64,000 nucleotides of DNA, taken from assembly GCA_028583605.1 (NCBI GenBank), contig CM053329.1, forward strand, positions 6,200,001-6,264,000. Reading direction: 5' to 3'. Shown here piece after piece: positions 60,354 to 64,000 of the stretch. The notes beneath the pieces were generated by a model. That model ran no database searches. It saw nothing but the letters and a program-made list of their open reading frames with translations, and was not told the DNA's origin. Numbering within the stretch: the first letter of the stretch is position 1; each line of letters opens with the position of its first letter. This DNA comes from Dastarcus helophoroides (Eukaryota; Arthropoda; Insecta; Coleoptera; Bothrideridae). A program made the position numbers and the translations under genes.

Positions 60354-60464
60354 ATAGGAGGTAAACTTATGGTTTTGCGTTACCATCTCACGTAACCATC
60401 ACGCATTACCAACATGCTCTACTGTTAACATTAGAGCATGTTGGTAATGACATTTACCTCCTAT
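60354..60464. repeat. 111-bp two-part hairpin
   Basis: Outer arms ATAGGAGGTAAA / TTTACCTCCTAT and perfect 16-bp inner arms ATTACCAACATGCTCT (60405-60420) / AGAGCATGTTGGTAAT (60433-60448) with a 12-nt loop. It could be a MITE or a miRNA-like hairpin. Confidence 0.7.
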
Positions 60465-61176
60465 TAAACCTATTAAACACCCAACGCACCTAAGAAGTTT
60501 AAATTTAAAAAATACATGGAAGGAGTTCGAACCTGTGACATCTTAAACGTGATATGTACCCTTAACCAACCAAGCTTCTCAAATTTTAATAAATCCGTTC
60601 CTAACTTGTGTCTGAAATATAACTGTACGCCTATTATAAGTTAAAGTGACTATTATGTATTGCTTAAATTGTGTTTTAGTTTGATTATTATTTTAATTGT
60701 TTAATTGTAGAATCACCGTACAGTACAACAGTGGATTCCATAGTAGTTTTTACAACCAAAGAGGATATGATGTTTATATTTGGCGAAAAGAAAGTGCTCA
60801 ATCGTTCGCAAATGTAATATTTTCTCTTTTGAAACCAAATATTTGTTACTATCAAAATTAAAATGTAAAATGTGGTACTTTAATGTTCCAAAATGATAGA
60901 TTATAATACCAAGGAAATACGAAACACACACTGCCACTAATTAAGTTCTGTTAATTAATTTTTAGATTTTTTTAAATCTTCCACACCCCGTAACTCGGAA
61001 ACGAAGCATTTTACAACACATATTTATATAGACTTTTCGTCCTATTTTGGGGTTTAAATTTATTTTTAGAATCACCTTGTATATGAAAAACTAAATTAAA
61101 ACCACGGCACTACTCAAGTTAGTATTAGGGGTAAATGTTAAAATGCTATAGGAATTTAATTAATGCAATAAAAATC
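60465..61176. other. AT-rich DNA with a tRNA-like relic
   Basis: On the minus strand at about 60590-60515, GGTTGGTTAAGG and GGTTCGAACTCC resemble tRNA A and B boxes, but the T-stem and acceptor do not pair. Perhaps a SINE or tRNA pseudogene. The rest is featureless. Confidence 0.3.
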
Positions 61177-61445
61177 AAAAATTGAAGTACAAAACTTGTT
61201 TCTTAAAACCAAGAAAGATAAAAAAAAAACAACAAAAGTTGCTCTAGTGCGTTTCGAGAGCCAAGCTATCATCTTCAGAGAGATATTGTAGTACCTCTCT
61301 ACAACAGTATCTCTCTGAAGATGGTAGCTTGGGTGTCGAAACGCGTTAGAACAAACTTTGTTGTGTTTTTTAATCTTTCTTGGTTTCAGGGGACAAGTTT
61401 TGTATTTCAATTTTTGAAGATAACTAAAGACCAGTCCATCCCACC
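61177..61445. mobile_element. short PLE copy with two facing hammerheads
   Basis: Left arm in minus orientation with hammerhead 61282..61242, right arm in plus orientation with hammerhead 61311..61351. The two ribozymes are separated by 28 bp. The plus one keeps CUGAAGA, GAAA and ACGCGU but has mismatches in stem II. The minus one has a stem II mismatch and ACGCAC in stem III. The right arm runs to CCAGTCCATCCCACC. No convincing target duplication. Confidence 0.75.
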
Positions 61446-62113
61446 ATGAATATTAATACATATACTAGCTGTCAATCTTCAATTAAAGAAAAGGTTATAT
61501 CAAAATGGGAACAATTTGGGTTAATCTTGCTATCAAGTATCGTATATAATTCAGCAGCATTCTATGGCATTAGTGTTTAATTTTCATCTAAGTTCAATCG
61601 ATTGACGCCTGAATTTATCGACTTTGATTATACTACGTGAGGCGTTTTGCTTATTGTTATAAGGAAATAAGGTATCATTGGCTTTTATCCTCATATTCTA
61701 TTTTCACTGTTGCAAATTAATAAGTAACTTCGCCAAATTTGCGAATTATTATCAAATGATTTTCAGATATGTATTTTATCTCAAGGTTGCAAATAATATT
61801 TACAATTAAAATGAAATAGGACAATACCTTTATTAATAAGGCTGTTTTGCATACGAGTAATAACTAATTTCCTGTAGTTATTACTGAAACAATTCCCGAA
61901 TTTCCCACGGATGTAATTCTATAGTTATCAAAATTATCATAATTAGAGTTGCTTAACAGTTGTCTTTTGTGGATCTTTACTCGTCACCTGCGCCCTCTAA
62001 ATCTCTACATAAATGCCAAATGTTTATACAGAAAAATGGCGCGATTGTCTGAAAGGGTTGTGTTTATTATGAATTTAATAAACATTCGTTTAATACTTCA
62101 GTTTTTTTCTTTT
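61446..62113. other. AT-rich intergenic DNA
   Basis: Nothing recognisable apart from the target-site duplication at 62089-62102. Confidence 0.4.
62089..62102. repeat. left target-site duplication of short PLE copy
   Basis: TTTAATACTTCAGT, identical to 62337-62350. Confidence 0.8.
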
Positions 62114-62336
62114 GGTGGAACGGACTGGTCCTTGGTTATCTTCAACAATTGAAATACAGAACTTTGTCCCCCGAAACCAAGAAATGTTAAAAAACACAAC
62201 CAACGTTGCTCTAACGCGTTTCGACAGTCAAGCTGTTATGTTCGGAGAGAAACTGAAGATGACAGCTAGGCTGTCGAAACGCGTTGTGTTTTTTAATCTT
62301 TTTTGGTTTCAGGAAACAAGTTGTGTATTTTAATTT
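62114..62336. mobile_element. short PLE copy, inverted ends, bounded by 14-bp duplication
   Basis: Left arm from GGTGGAACGGACTGGTCCTT to a minus-strand hammerhead relic (62249..62209; core CCGAACA). A plus arm follows, starting at CUGAAGA (62253) with intact stem II GACAGC/GCUGUC, GAAA and ACGCGU. Stem I is lost because the AGAGCAACC segment is deleted. The right arm ends at about 62336. Confidence 0.8.
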
Positions 62337-62350
62337 TTTAATACTTCAGT
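62337..62350. repeat. right target-site duplication of short PLE copy
   Basis: TTTAATACTTCAGT, identical to 62089-62102. Confidence 0.8.

Positions 62351-64000
<1,650 letters not shown>

Noticed and set aside
60515..60590. tRNA gene on the minus strand
   Set aside because: Box-like words are present, but the T-stem has at least two mismatches and the acceptor stem does not form.

Overview
The window is AT-rich, gene-poor nuclear DNA of an animal, most likely an insect. The reasons are: spliced terminal exons of a conserved P5A-type ATPase with a 52-nt intron, decayed mariner and Tc1-type transposases, non-LTR retrotransposon fragments, many TA-flanked inverted-repeat MITEs, and Penelope-like elements (PLEs) carrying hammerhead ribozymes. 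Nothing looks bacterial: there are no operons, rRNA genes or CRISPR arrays. The species cannot be fixed from the sequence alone.

Layout. 0-6.5 kb: the last two exons of an ATP13A1/Spf1-like gene (minus strand, 1338-1728), two short MITEs, a mariner-type transposase pseudogene, and a CpG-containing block near 5.7-6.4 kb with strong minus-strand splice signals that may be a promoter and first exons. 6.5-19 kb: AT-rich filler, a family of GGTTCCG/TCCGTCCGT dispersed repeats (9.7-11.9 kb), and two decayed PLE ends. 19-21 kb: two different LINE fragments meeting tail-to-tail at an (ATT)28 microsatellite. 21.45-24.99 kb: the centrepiece, a nearly perfect 3.5-kb palindrome of two 5'-truncated PLE copies (RT plus GIY-YIG) joined head-to-head, each ending in a hammerhead ribozyme, the whole flanked by a 16-bp target-site duplication. 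25-35 kb: AT-rich filler, a fourfold local repeat, foldback elements, twin GC-rich MITEs, and remnants of another PLE and another LINE. 35.8-41.7 kb: a 1.17-kb MITE, a 782-bp non-autonomous PLE or retrozyme-like element with an intact-looking hammerhead and a 17-bp target-site duplication, a second possible hammerhead, and a Tc1-like relic. 42-55 kb: mainly low-complexity AT-rich DNA, with a 144-bp near-perfect hairpin at 47.05 kb. 55.8-64 kb: two long-TIR foldback elements, four more short PLE copies built around hammerheads, and a 120-bp (AG)n tract.

How it fits together. The only host coding sequence I can support is the ATP13A1 tail. Nearly everything else is mobile DNA. The unifying theme is retroelements with hammerheads. 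At least two ribozyme families are present, both with short self-complementary stem III. Most PLE copies form outward-facing inverted pairs whose centre lies at or near the ribozyme, and several are bounded by 11-17-bp target-site duplications. This points to a common integration mechanism rather than random decay. All ribozyme folds were done by eye and all family assignments come from motif recognition, not a search.
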